6,065 nt of DNA from Clostridia bacterium. GTDB lineage: Bacteria; Bacillota; Clostridia; Christensenellales; Borkfalkiaceae. Both the position numbers and the translations under genes were made by a program. Position 1 is the stretch's first letter. Every line of letters begins with the position of its first letter. The DNA lies in NCBI GenBank assembly GCA_029052615.1, contig JAIDIR010000084.1, forward strand, positions 1 through 6,065, written 5' to 3'. Of this stretch, positions 1 through 6,065 are shown piece after piece. Under the pieces are notes generated by a model. The model saw only the letters and a list, made by a program, of their open reading frames with translations, had not been told where the DNA came from and made no database searches.

Positions 1-11
1 ATTTGTTACTG

Positions 12-18
12 AAAGGAG
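12..18 (+). promoter_or_regulatory. Strong ribosome binding site for the ATG at 25
   Basis: AAAGGAG is a near-perfect Shine-Dalgarno sequence. It ends six bases before the ATG at 25, which is canonical spacing. It marks ATG 25 as the natural translation start of this locus. The later TTG at 101 has only a weak AAGG at 81-84, about 16 bases upstream, too far to work well. The promoter must lie outside the window, since only 24 bases precede the ATG. Confidence 0.85.
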
Positions 19-24
19 AAAATT

Positions 25-78
25 ATGAAGATGTTTAAAATGACGACTGGGGGGGGGGCAAGCACTTTTAAGAAATAA
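25..78 (+). CDS. Out-of-frame leader: real start of the surface-protein gene in its OFF reading
   Basis: The ATG with the good ribosome site opens a 17-codon frame, MKMFKMTTGGGASTFKK, ending at TAA 76-78. I do not think it is an independent peptide gene. Its first eight codons and the glycines from the G run are the natural 5' end of the large ORF, separated from it by one base. Removing one G (or adding two) makes this ATG continue in frame through residues QALLRNKQGAVKRA into the hydrophobic core LLYILTPIF. That adds 25 residues to the protein as read from TTG 101, for a total of about 1,799. The lysines and arginines added are what a signal-peptide n-region needs. With ten G, as written here, the product is aborted. 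The alternative is a true length of nine or twelve G and a sequencing error in this copy. Confidence 0.75.
   Translation: MKMFKMTTGGGASTFKK
49..58 (+). repeat. Homopolymer run of ten G, candidate phase-variation tract
   Basis: Ten consecutive G lie eight codons after ATG 25 and are the only long G run in the window. I read each length by hand. Nine or twelve G leave ATG 25 open into the large ORF. Ten G terminate at TAA 76-78. Eleven G terminate in the same stretch through the TTT-TAA at 67-71. Poly-G runs of this length near gene starts are classical slipped-strand mispairing switches, for example in Campylobacter surface genes. Length changes by multiples of three would only alter the number of glycines in the cytosolic n-region of the signal peptide, a place that should tolerate it. 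Whether the length truly varies cannot be seen from one sequence. Confidence 0.75.
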
Positions 79-100
79 GCAAGGTGCCGTTAAGCGCGCG

Positions 101-3100
101 TTGCTTTATATACTCACGCCCATATTCTGTGCAGGACTATGTCTTGGCACAGTTTTTTCATTTTCAAAAACTAATGCAAACGCCGAAGACGTGCCTGTAA
201 AGCAAAGCGCGGCATATCTCGACTTAAACGGTTCGGGAAATATCTTAAACGGTTTCGAGGGTGCGCAGAAGGAATACGTTTATTTCGGCTCGAATAATAA
301 CAGCCCGGTCAAATGGCGCGTTCTTTCCAAAGGTACCGACAATAGGTACAGTTCTGGCAATATGTTGCTTTGGGCGGATAAACAAATTTCCGTGGAACAA
401 TTTAACGTTTATCATTTGAACCCCGATTACGGTTTTTGGGGCACAAGTAGACTCCGCGCAAGTCTCAACGGCGGCAATTATTATACAAGTAGCACTAGTA
501 TTTCATCTACTTTAGTCGTGGATCCCGATATTTTGAACAATATCAGTGAAACAGCTTCGTGGTATGGTAAGTTGTTTTCGGTGAACGAACAGAAAGCTGT
601 GGTTGCGGCAAGCAGCTACACTACCGATTGCTTTAGTTTTGATACGACTTATACGGGTGTAAACTGGATATTGAAAAAAGAGGGAATTACCGTTAATGCA
701 GACGGAATTAACGGCAAGTACAATGTAAACAGAATAAGTGAAGATCACCCTACGTCTGCCGGTGCCAGTTACGTCACCAGTAATGGCACCGTAAAGGAAA
801 CGGGGCAAGGCGATAAATTGTTTTTATTGGACTATTACGACGTTAATAACCCGAATTACGGATTCAGTGACGGCGGCGTAGTTTATGCTAATAAGGTTGC
901 TTCCGCGCTCGGCAGATCTTGGAGCACTTCGTCTGACTGGTACCCCAGTAATCTCGCCGTCAACGGAAGAAATCTTAATAATGTAACCGCTTCGTATTTA
1001 AGTTTTACCGATACAAATAATTATTATTGGCTTCGACAGGTTGGGCGCATAGACGCGACCGGTACAACAGCGTTGGGTGTTTGTGGTGCCGGTAATATAC
1101 AGACTCCGTATCTTTCGCAATCTTGCGGTGTGCGTCCTGCTTTCAATCTGGACACAACCAAGATAGTATACGCAAACAGTAAGAGCGTCAGTGTAAATTC
1201 GACCTTTACGGACGTAGCAAGTACTTCGTCTGTAACCACACCCGAATACAAACTGTACGTTAAGTCGGCAGATTACAATACTTATTCGTCAAAAGCTATC
1301 GGCGCGATGTCGGTAGACGGCAATAATCTAAAAGTAATATATAATAACCCCGCTAACGTAAACAGTGGTAATATTGTGGTGCTTCTCACCGAAAAAGGCT
1401 CTACGGACGGCGCGGTTGCATATCAGGCTTCGGCAACTTTAAGCTCGACTGCGGATGCTTCAAAAACTGCGGTTGCGAATTTTTCATTGTCGGGCATAGA
1501 TTACAGTCAATACGACACTACGGTTCTGCTTACTTCGGCAAACGAAGGAAACAGTGCAGAAACCGTTTATTGCAGTTACGCTATGGAAGGCAACGTAACC
1601 GTACCGAGTGACGTGGAAAATCTTACTTACGACGGTACTTGCAAGTGGGTGGACAGTCTTAGCACCAAGCCCGATTGGTTCGACGAAAATTTACATATCA
1701 ACGATAACGTAATGACCGTTACCGCAATATCATATAAGTCTATGGCGAAAGACGCAACCTTTACGCCGCTGACGGCAGAAGCAGGCAAAAAGCTTACCGA
1801 CCTCATAGTGGACGCAGGCGAGTATGAAGTTACTATGACGCTTGACAACGGCTTAAAGTGGGCGGGAAGCAATACGAAGGGTGGCAACAAAAAGTTCAAG
1901 ATTAAGATAGGAAAGAAACAATCTTCGATAGAGGTGCAATATGCCACGGCGCCTACATACGTTCCCGACAATTTACCTTCTATATCGCTGAAAGCGGGCG
2001 GCACGGCAGGCACAATTAAATGGGACGACGGGCAGGTTCCGAAGTCGGGCACTAACTCGTATGATTGGACTTTTACGCCAACAGAAGTGAATAATTACAC
2101 CACTATAAAAGACAGCAAGTCGTTCACGTTTGCGGCACGCGTAGTGGACACCGTAACGATAAAGTCGTTTAACACTAACGGTGCAACCGTTTACACCAAT
2201 ACCCCTGATACGGTGTTGAAGAGTTATTTAACGGTTGAAATTAAGTACGTATCGTTTGACGAAACTATAGCGCTTGACCCCGGTGACTACGAGCTGCAAA
2301 TCAACTCCAATAACAAGCTGAAAGCGGGTGACAACAAATTAAAGGTCAAGTATACGACAAGCGATAACAAGACCAAGTACTCGGCAGAGTTCCCCATTTC
2401 GGGCGTTGTTGAGCTGAGTTATAAGTCGATAACCAATATCGCACTGAGTGACGACACGTTTACTTATCCCGTTACGGCAAGCGAAATTCTTTCAAAGATT
2501 ACTTCCGTAGACGTTGAAATGAACGACGGCGGTTCGGACAGTCTGACGGCGGACCAAATCGCGGCGCTTATGGAGCTTGACAGTAGTAGCGATTTGACGG
2601 TAGGCACTAAGGACGTAACCTTTAAAATCAAGGATACGGATGCGGAGACCGATTACGAAATTACTATAAACCAGGGCACGCTTACGCCAACCGTTACGTT
2701 TGAAGGCTTGACTGTAACGTATGACGGAAGCGCAAAGAAGATAGAGGCAACTGTAAGCGGCTTGCCCGAAGGCTTTATATTAACGCCTGTATATACCGTA
2801 ACTGGTAGTGCGACTACTTACAATGCGGCGGGATATTCTGATGCGGGTACGTATAATTATTCGGTAACCTTTACGCATACGGATGGCAATTACGCACAGT
2901 ATACTACGCCGTCAACGGCAACCTTGAAGATTGACAAGGCGACCTACACTATGCCCACGGGATACGACGAAACCAAGCAGGTAACGTATACGGGCTCGGC
3001 AATATCTTTGCCCGCGAACTGGATAGACCCCGACACTTTGCCTACGGGCGTAACCGTTGCGTATTACGAAGCGGACGGCACTACGCCGTTTGCGGATAAG

Positions 3101-5425
3101 ACGACTGTTGCAAAGTACACCGTAAAGGCGGTATTCACGGTTGCCGACCCCGCAAACTACGAGGTGCCCGCACCCGTGACCTTGACTTTCGAGATTACGG
3201 ATAAAAAGACTTACAAGCCCGCCGTAACCTTTAAAGACGGAACGTTTACCTACGACGGACAGCCGCACGTGATAGCAATCGACGGCGAAGTGCCCGGTTG
3301 GATAACCGTTACGTATTACAAGGCGGACGGCACGACCGTATTTACGGGTGCGAACGACGTTGCTGACAGCGGCAAGGTCATAGCGCGCTTTACGCACAGC
3401 GACCCCGAGTATGCCACTATCCCCGATATGACGGCGACCATAACCATTGAAAAAGCTAAGGTTAATATGGACGGCGTGAAGTTTGAAAAAGCGACCGTTA
3501 CGGGCAACGGACAGCCGCACAAGTTTGAAGCGACCAATCTGCCCGAGGGCGTGACCGTTGAGTACGAGTATAACGGCGTTAGACAGTCCGACCCGTTTGA
3601 ATTTACCGAAGTCGGCGGCTACACCGTCAAGGCGTATTTTACTTACGAGGACGAGGACAATTACGAAGAGATTAAGCCTATCGAAGCAACGCTGACCGTA
3701 AGCGACGCGGTTGTTACGGAAATCAAAGCCGAGCTTTCGGGAAAGGATTATACAACCGCAAACACCTTGGACGACGTGAAGGCAAAGCTGACGGTAACCG
3801 CGATTTATAACAACGGCGCGACGGCGGAAGTGGAGGACTATGAGCTGTCTTGCGAGGGCTTGCGCGAAGGTGGAAACTTTAAGTTCGGTTTGCAGAAAAT
3901 TACCGTCAAGTATACTGACGAGGAAGGCAACGAATTCAATACTTTCGTTGAGATTGGTGTAGAGAAAGAGAAGGTTGCTGTGCCCACGTTCAAGGGCGGT
4001 CTGAGCTACACGGGCGTAGCTATTAAGCCTACGGTGGATAACTTTAACGGCTTTGATAGTGCTTTAATGACCTTCGTTACCGACAAGTTGCAGAGCGGTC
4101 TGGCGGTCGGTTCGTACAAGGCAGTGTTCGCTTTGAACGACTACGAAAACTACGAGTGGGCTACTGCAACGACTTTGAAGAAGAACGTATTTGCCGCGGT
4201 AGTATACGACGAGGAAATAACGCTTTTGGCAAACGAGGCGGCGGTTGACTGGAGCATATCAAAGGCTGTACTTACCGCAACCAAGACGGACGGTGCACTT
4301 CCCGTATTCGCAAGCGATAGCTACGTGGGTGCGTTCAGCGACGTAGTGACTTTGAAGTACTACAAGGACGAAGCTTGCACCGAGGAAATCGCGGCGGCGG
4401 ATCTGGCGTATGAAACGCAGTACTTCGTTAAAGCTGAATTACTTGATACCGACAACTTCGAACTTGATGCGAGCGCGGCGCAATACACGGTAAAATCTTT
4501 CACTTATACCACGCCCGCAAAGGAGCTTACGACGTGGGATAAAATCGTAAGGTTCTTAAAGGCAAACTGGCTGTGGCTGGTGATTGCGGTCGTGGCGTTG
4601 GTACTGCTTATCACCGTGATAGCGTTGATAGCGCGCGCGGCAAAGAAGAAGCGCGAGCGCGAAGAACAGCGCAGGCTGGAGGAAAAGGAAGAGAAAAAGC
4701 GCGAACAGGAGGAACGCCGCCTGGAACGCGAGGAGCGTATGGCGCGCCTTTCCCAGCAGCAGGCGGCGCCTCAGCCCCAGTATATACCCCAGCCTATGCC
4801 GCAGATGATTGGTCAGCAGATGGCGCCTATGGGCGGTCAGTCTATGGCTATGGGCGGCGGCGCTTCGTCCAACGAGATAGCCGAGCTTAAAGCCGAGATA
4901 TCCGCGCTGAGGGCAGAGCAGAATTCCGCAAAGGAAGTTGCGGCGTTGAGAGCGGAAGTCGCGGCAAAAGAGGTGGCGGCGCTCAGGGCGGAACAGAGCC
5001 TGATTATGCGCACCGATCTGAACGCGCTGCACGATAACCAGCTGATTGCGCGTATGGGCGGTGAGCAGGTAATTAGCGGCGGTATATCCCTTGACAAACT
5101 GACCGAAATTATCAGGACGGAGGTCAACAACGCGTTTGAAAGCAGGGTAAAGGCGGCGGCGCAGCCCGCAAATGCGGACAATGGTGCGGCGCCCGTTACG
5201 GCGCAGGTTCCTCCCGATGCGGTTATGACCACCGTGACGACCACCAAGATTGACACGACCAAGAAGCCCGCGCAGACGGCGCAGGCGCCCGCTCCCGTGA
5301 GGACGGTGGTGCGCAACGTCGTGGCGCCCATGCCCGTCGACGACGGCAGGGTGTTTGACGTGGGCGGTTTCTACAAGCCCGCCGACCCGATAACCGATTT
5401 GGATATGGACGACAAAACCGAATAA
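101..5425 (+). CDS. Giant surface protein: signal peptide, DUF6273 domain, Ig-like/MBG repeats, membrane helix, cytosolic coiled-coil tail
   Basis: Numbering is from TTG 101, the only conventional start codon in this frame, but the frame is open from 44 and its likely true start is ATG 25, one G out of frame. Residues 2-21 are a hydrophobic signal core, followed by ANA at 26-28 as a likely signal peptidase site. Residues about 50-360 resemble DUF6273: EYVYFG at 58-63, KWRVL at 71-75, YWLR ending at R312, and GVRPAFNLD at 343-351. Residues 620-690 contain an Ig-like module with WDDGQ (641) and YDWTFTP (654). Two more Ig-like modules follow to about 858. YDG/MBG-type repeats start near 859, 947, 1036, 1119 and 1291, with one Ig-like module at 1203-1290 and a degenerate one at about 1377-1475. 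A single membrane helix spans 1490-1511, followed by ARAAKKKR as stop-transfer. The tail (1512-1774) is presumably cytosolic: a charged helix, a Pro/Gln/Met/Gly linker, coiled coil and a disordered end. There is no LPXTG. The role is probably adhesion or ligand binding, but the ligand is unknown. Confidence 0.85.
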   Translation: MLYILTPIFCAGLCLGTVFSFSKTNANAEDVPVKQSAAYLDLNGSGNILNGFEGAQKEYVYFGSNNNSPVKWRVLSKGTDNRYSSGNMLLWADKQISVEQFNVYHLNPDYGFWGTSRLRASLNGGNYYTSSTSISSTLVVDPDILNNISETASWYGKLFSVNEQKAVVAASSYTTDCFSFDTTYTGVNWILKKEGITVNADGINGKYNVNRISEDHPTSAGASYVTSNGTVKETGQGDKLFLLDYYDVNNPNYGFSDGGVVYANKVASALGRSWSTSSDWYPSNLAVNGRNLNNVTASYLSFTDTNNYYWLRQVGRIDATGTTALGVCGAGNIQTPYLSQSCGVRPAFNLDTTKIVYANSKSVSVNSTFTDVASTSSVTTPEYKLYVKSADYNTYSSKAIGAMSVDGNNLKVIYNNPANVNSGNIVVLLTEKGSTDGAVAYQASATLSSTADASKTAVANFSLSGIDYSQYDTTVLLTSANEGNSAETVYCSYAMEGNVTVPSDVENLTYDGTCKWVDSLSTKPDWFDENLHINDNVMTVTAISYKSMAKDATFTPLTAEAGKKLTDLIVDAGEYEVTMTLDNGLKWAGSNTKGGNKKFKIKIGKKQSSIEVQYATAPTYVPDNLPSISLKAGGTAGTIKWDDGQVPKSGTNSYDWTFTPTEVNNYTTIKDSKSFTFAARVVDTVTIKSFNTNGATVYTNTPDTVLKSYLTVEIKYVSFDETIALDPGDYELQINSNNKLKAGDNKLKVKYTTSDNKTKYSAEFPISGVVELSYKSITNIALSDDTFTYPVTASEILSKITSVDVEMNDGGSDSLTADQIAALMELDSSSDLTVGTKDVTFKIKDTDAETDYEITINQGTLTPTVTFEGLTVTYDGSAKKIEATVSGLPEGFILTPVYTVTGSATTYNAAGYSDAGTYNYSVTFTHTDGNYAQYTTPSTATLKIDKATYTMPTGYDETKQVTYTGSAISLPANWIDPDTLPTGVTVAYYEADGTTPFADKTTVAKYTVKAVFTVADPANYEVPAPVTLTFEITDKKTYKPAVTFKDGTFTYDGQPHVIAIDGEVPGWITVTYYKADGTTVFTGANDVADSGKVIARFTHSDPEYATIPDMTATITIEKAKVNMDGVKFEKATVTGNGQPHKFEATNLPEGVTVEYEYNGVRQSDPFEFTEVGGYTVKAYFTYEDEDNYEEIKPIEATLTVSDAVVTEIKAELSGKDYTTANTLDDVKAKLTVTAIYNNGATAEVEDYELSCEGLREGGNFKFGLQKITVKYTDEEGNEFNTFVEIGVEKEKVAVPTFKGGLSYTGVAIKPTVDNFNGFDSALMTFVTDKLQSGLAVGSYKAVFALNDYENYEWATATTLKKNVFAAVVYDEEITLLANEAAVDWSISKAVLTATKTDGALPVFASDSYVGAFSDVVTLKYYKDEACTEEIAAADLAYETQYFVKAELLDTDNFELDASAAQYTVKSFTYTTPAKELTTWDKIVRFLKANWLWLVIAVVALVLLITVIALIARAAKKKREREEQRRLEEKEEKKREQEERRLEREERMARLSQQQAAPQPQYIPQPMPQMIGQQMAPMGGQSMAMGGGASSNEIAELKAEISALRAEQNSAKEVAALRAEVAAKEVAALRAEQSLIMRTDLNALHDNQLIARMGGEQVISGGISLDKLTEIIRTEVNNAFESRVKAAAQPANADNGAAPVTAQVPPDAVMTTVTTTKIDTTKKPAQTAQAPAPVRTVVRNVVAPMPVDDGRVFDVGGFYKPADPITDLDMDDKTE
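182..187 (+). other. Predicted signal peptidase I cleavage region of the surface protein
   Basis: The codons just upstream and across these bases encode ANA (residues 26-28 from TTG 101), right after the hydrophobic stretch LLYILTPIFCAGLCLGTVFSF in segments and a short polar SKTN. The AXA pattern before acidic ED suggests cleavage after Ala28. The cysteines at residues 10 and 14 sit inside the hydrophobic core without a clear L-x-x-C lipobox followed by a mature lipoprotein linker, so I favour signal peptidase I over a lipoprotein. Confidence 0.5.
248..1180 (+). other. DUF6273-like domain of the surface protein
   Basis: Residues about 50-360 carry the family's landmarks in order: a YVYFG strand, KWRVL, a central FLLDYYDVNNPNYGF segment, then YYWLR near residues 308-312 and the closing VRPAFNLD. 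These are recalled family features, not a profile match. The domain is common on secreted proteins of gut Clostridia and has no established biochemical function. It is the most membrane-distal globular part once the signal peptide is removed, so it is the likely recognition head on a stalk of Ig-like modules. Confidence 0.7.
2675..4525 (+). repeat. Array of YDG/MBG-type Ig-like repeats in the surface protein
   Basis: Modules of roughly 80-95 residues recur with a Y-D/T-G-x motif near the start of each: YDGSAKK at residue 874, YTGSAIS at 963, YDGQPH at 1051, a degenerate GNGQPH at 1135 and YTGVAIK at 1303. Each carries a GxYxVxAxFT-like strand and a closing strand such as TLKIDKA, TFEITDK, TITIEKA or TLTVSDA. 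A different Ig-like module (about 1203-1290) interrupts the series. A final degenerate unit (about 1377-1475) precedes the membrane. Such arrays normally act as stalks that project a head domain from the cell wall. Confidence 0.7.
4568..4633 (+). other. Single transmembrane helix and stop-transfer of the surface protein
   Basis: Residues 1490-1511 run WLWLVIAVVALVLL then ITVIALIA, wholly hydrophobic, and are followed at once by RAAKKKR. By the positive-inside rule the 1,490-residue N-terminal part is outside and the 263-residue C-terminal part is in the cytosol. This replaces the sortase anchor usual for Gram-positive stalk proteins. Confidence 0.88.
4637..5422 (+). other. Cytosolic tail: charged helix, flexible linker and coiled coil
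   Basis: After the membrane helix, residues 1515-1550 alternate K/R and E almost without break (for example KKREREEQRRLEEKEE), as in a single alpha-helix or coiled coil. Residues 1552-1587 are a Gln/Pro/Met/Gly linker. Residues 1591-1632 form a heptad-like helix with two direct copies of AKEVAALRAE (1610-1619 and 1622-1631). A helix around SLDKLTEIIRTEVNNAF follows, then a Thr/Ala/Pro-rich disordered stretch and an acidic end containing FDVGGFYKPADPITDLDMDD. The function is unknown. Oligomerisation or coupling to cytosolic partners is inference. Confidence 0.7.
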
Positions 5426-5427
5426 TT

Positions 5428-5460
5428 AAGAAGCCCCGCGCAGGTTGCGCGGGGCTTCTT
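5428..5460 (+). terminator. Intrinsic terminator after the surface-protein gene
   Basis: A perfect 15-bp stem (5428-5442 with 5446-5460), AAGAAGCCCCGCGCA against its complement, starts two bases after the stop codon and closes on a tiny GGT loop. The T-run after the stem is weak (CTTCTTATTATT), but the GC-rich core is very stable. The left arm begins AAGAAG, so the hairpin may also act on transcripts from the other strand. Confidence 0.88.
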
Positions 5461-5514
5461 ATTATTACGGAACGATACAAAAAAGGATGATGACTATTTT
5501 TTATTGCTTTACTG

Positions 5515-5543
5515 TTGCAATTGTTTTTCACGTCTGGTAAAAT
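5515..5543 (+). promoter_or_regulatory. Sigma-70-type promoter for the HTH gene
   Basis: A -35 box TTGCAA (5515-5520) and a -10 box TAAAAT (5538-5543) are separated by exactly 17 bases. TGG just before the -10 box makes an extended -10 element. Matches to consensus are four of six and five of six. Transcription would begin near 5550, leaving a leader of about 73 bases before the HTH gene. Its position after the terminator means the HTH gene is transcribed separately from the surface-protein gene. Confidence 0.7.
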
Positions 5544-5603
5544 AGTAACGTTCAGTGCAGGCGGAACTTTCGGCATTCACTAAAAAAACTATTAAAGAAA
5601 GCG

Positions 5604-5618
5604 AATAGCTATTGCAAT
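5604..5618 (+). promoter_or_regulatory. Overlapping palindromes just before the HTH start, possible operator
   Basis: AATAGCTATT (5604-5613) is a perfect palindrome and overlaps ATTGCAAT (5611-5618), another perfect palindrome. The core TTGCAAT also occurs at 5515-5521 over the -35 box of the promoter. Xre-type repressors often bind inverted repeats around their own promoter, so autoregulation is plausible. Such short AT-rich palindromes also arise by chance. No Shine-Dalgarno stands at normal spacing before ATG 5623, so translation of this gene may be weak. Confidence 0.25.
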
Positions 5619-5622
5619 ACTT

Positions 5623-5946
5623 ATGAAAACTATACGTAGACAATTTATAGACTGGAAGAAAACGGGCAGAAATTTGCAGCTGCTTCGGGAAGATAATATC
5701 GAACTCAGGCGTTGCGTGTGCAATGCGCTGAAACACGATAAAGGCGATTGCAGCGGCGAATGCAGCGATTGCAGATTTGAAATGGATAATCATATTAGCC
5801 GCAAGGAGCTTGCCGACGTTTTCGGCGTTTCCGAAAGTATTATCTTTAACTGGGAGAACGGAAGAACGGCAGTGGCTTTGGAGGATATTCTTTTCTATGT
5901 CGAAATTTCAAAGAAGCAATTATCAGACATTCTGGTATATATGTAA
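5623..5946 (+). CDS. Xre-family helix-turn-helix regulator with a cysteine-rich insert
   Basis: This 107-residue protein has the Cro/C1 HTH pattern split by an insert. Residues 15-22 (GRNLQLLR) match the first helix of the Xre domain. Residues 58-81 carry the helix-turn-helix itself: SRKELADVFGVSES, then IIFNWENGR, with the typical W-E-x-G-R. Residues 86-105 (LEDILFY to LSDILVY) complete the fold. Between helix 1 and helix 2 about 30 residues are added, with five cysteines at 31, 33, 43, 47 and 50 and His38, in a CxC and CxxxCxxC arrangement that could hold a metal ion. The gene has its own promoter and terminator and stands alone. The ATG at 5623 is the first usual start after an in-frame TAA at 5593, though no good ribosome site precedes it. 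It is likely a DNA-binding repressor or sensor; its target is unknown. Confidence 0.85.
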   Translation: MKTIRRQFIDWKKTGRNLQLLREDNIELRRCVCNALKHDKGDCSGECSDCRFEMDNHISRKELADVFGVSESIIFNWENGRTAVALEDILFYVEISKKQLSDILVYM

Positions 5947-6001
5947 AATACGGCGCCGTTAATTTTTTATTGCTAAAAACAGCATCAAAATTTAAAAAAT
6001 G

Positions 6002-6035
6002 AAAGGAACTTGTAAAATTTGCAAGTTCCTTTTTT
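6002..6035 (+). terminator. Intrinsic terminator after the HTH gene
   Basis: An 11-bp perfect stem (AAAGGAACTTG at 6002-6012 with CAAGTTCCTTT at 6022-6032) closes on a nine-base loop and runs into six T (6030-6035). It lies 55 bases after the HTH stop codon and is a textbook Rho-independent terminator. Confidence 0.88.
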
Positions 6036-6065
6036 CCTGTGCGAAAAAGCGGTACGGGGTAATAA

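Noticed and set aside
101..103. TTG as the genuine start of the surface protein
   Set aside because: It has no ribosome site at proper spacing, and the resulting signal peptide would have no positive charge before its hydrophobic core. ATG 25 with AAAGGAG is far better, apart from the one-base frame offset. I use 101 only as a formal boundary of the open frame.
2912..3520. Long minus-strand open frame within the MBG repeat region
   Set aside because: It lies wholly within the surface-protein gene, its translation has arginine/glycine/tyrosine-rich composition with no domain, and it follows from the repetitive codon use on the other strand.
4928..4995. Direct repeats in the tail considered as a CRISPR or mobile-element end
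   Set aside because: The two copies are in-frame coiled-coil units (AKEVAALRAE) with synonymous differences and no spacer structure. They are protein repeats.
4573..5331. Other-frame ORFs across the membrane helix and tail
   Set aside because: GC-rich repetitive codons keep several frames open here. Their translations are low-complexity and have no independent start signals.
25..5425. Decayed pseudogene caused by a frameshift
   Set aside because: The whole 5.3-kb frame after the G run is intact, with a clear domain order and membrane segment. The only lesion is in a ten-G homopolymer. That fits a reversible switch or a sequencing error better than decay.
5509..5793. Minus-strand reading frame with a hydrophobic N-terminus opposite the HTH gene
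   Set aside because: It overlaps the well-supported HTH gene and its promoter, shows no recognisable domain, and I see no convincing ribosome site. It is probably a shadow.
5999..6065. Possible gene start MKGTCKICKFLF running off the window end
   Set aside because: The ATG abuts the terminator hairpin, the first codons are the hairpin arms themselves, and there is no ribosome site upstream. It is most likely chance.

Overview
The window reads as accessory or surface-protein territory from a low-to-mid-GC Gram-positive gut bacterium. The evidence is a strong AAAGGAG ribosome site, a DUF6273 domain joined to MBG/YDG-type Ig-like repeats in a giant secreted protein, and a Clostridia-like Xre regulator with a cysteine-rich insert. 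An uncultivated Clostridia lineage (Christensenellales/Borkfalkiaceae-like) is my best guess. That placement rests on recalled domain style, not on a search.

Layout, all on the + strand. Positions 1-100 hold a ribosome binding site, an ATG at 25, a run of ten G at 49-58 and a stop at 76-78. From about 44 to 5425 a different frame encodes a surface protein of nearly 1,800 residues: signal peptide, DUF6273 domain, about 1,100 residues of Ig-like modules, one membrane helix near residue 1490, and a cytosolic tail of about 260 residues with charged-helix and coiled-coil segments. A perfect 15-bp stem at 5428-5460 ends this unit. A well-formed sigma-70 promoter (5515-5543) then serves a 107-residue Xre-family HTH protein (5623-5946), closed by a second intrinsic terminator at 6002-6035.

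The main discovery is the start of the large gene. The only start codon with a good ribosome site is the ATG at 25, and it is out of frame with the large ORF only because the G run has ten bases. With nine or twelve G, ATG 25 reads straight into the large ORF and supplies the positively charged signal-peptide n-region that the ORF otherwise lacks. With ten or eleven G, translation stops within 20 bases of the run. This is the architecture of a slipped-strand phase-variation switch, captured here in the OFF state, although a homopolymer length error in the assembly would look the same. The HTH gene has its own promoter and terminator. Nothing in the sequence ties it directly to control of the surface protein.
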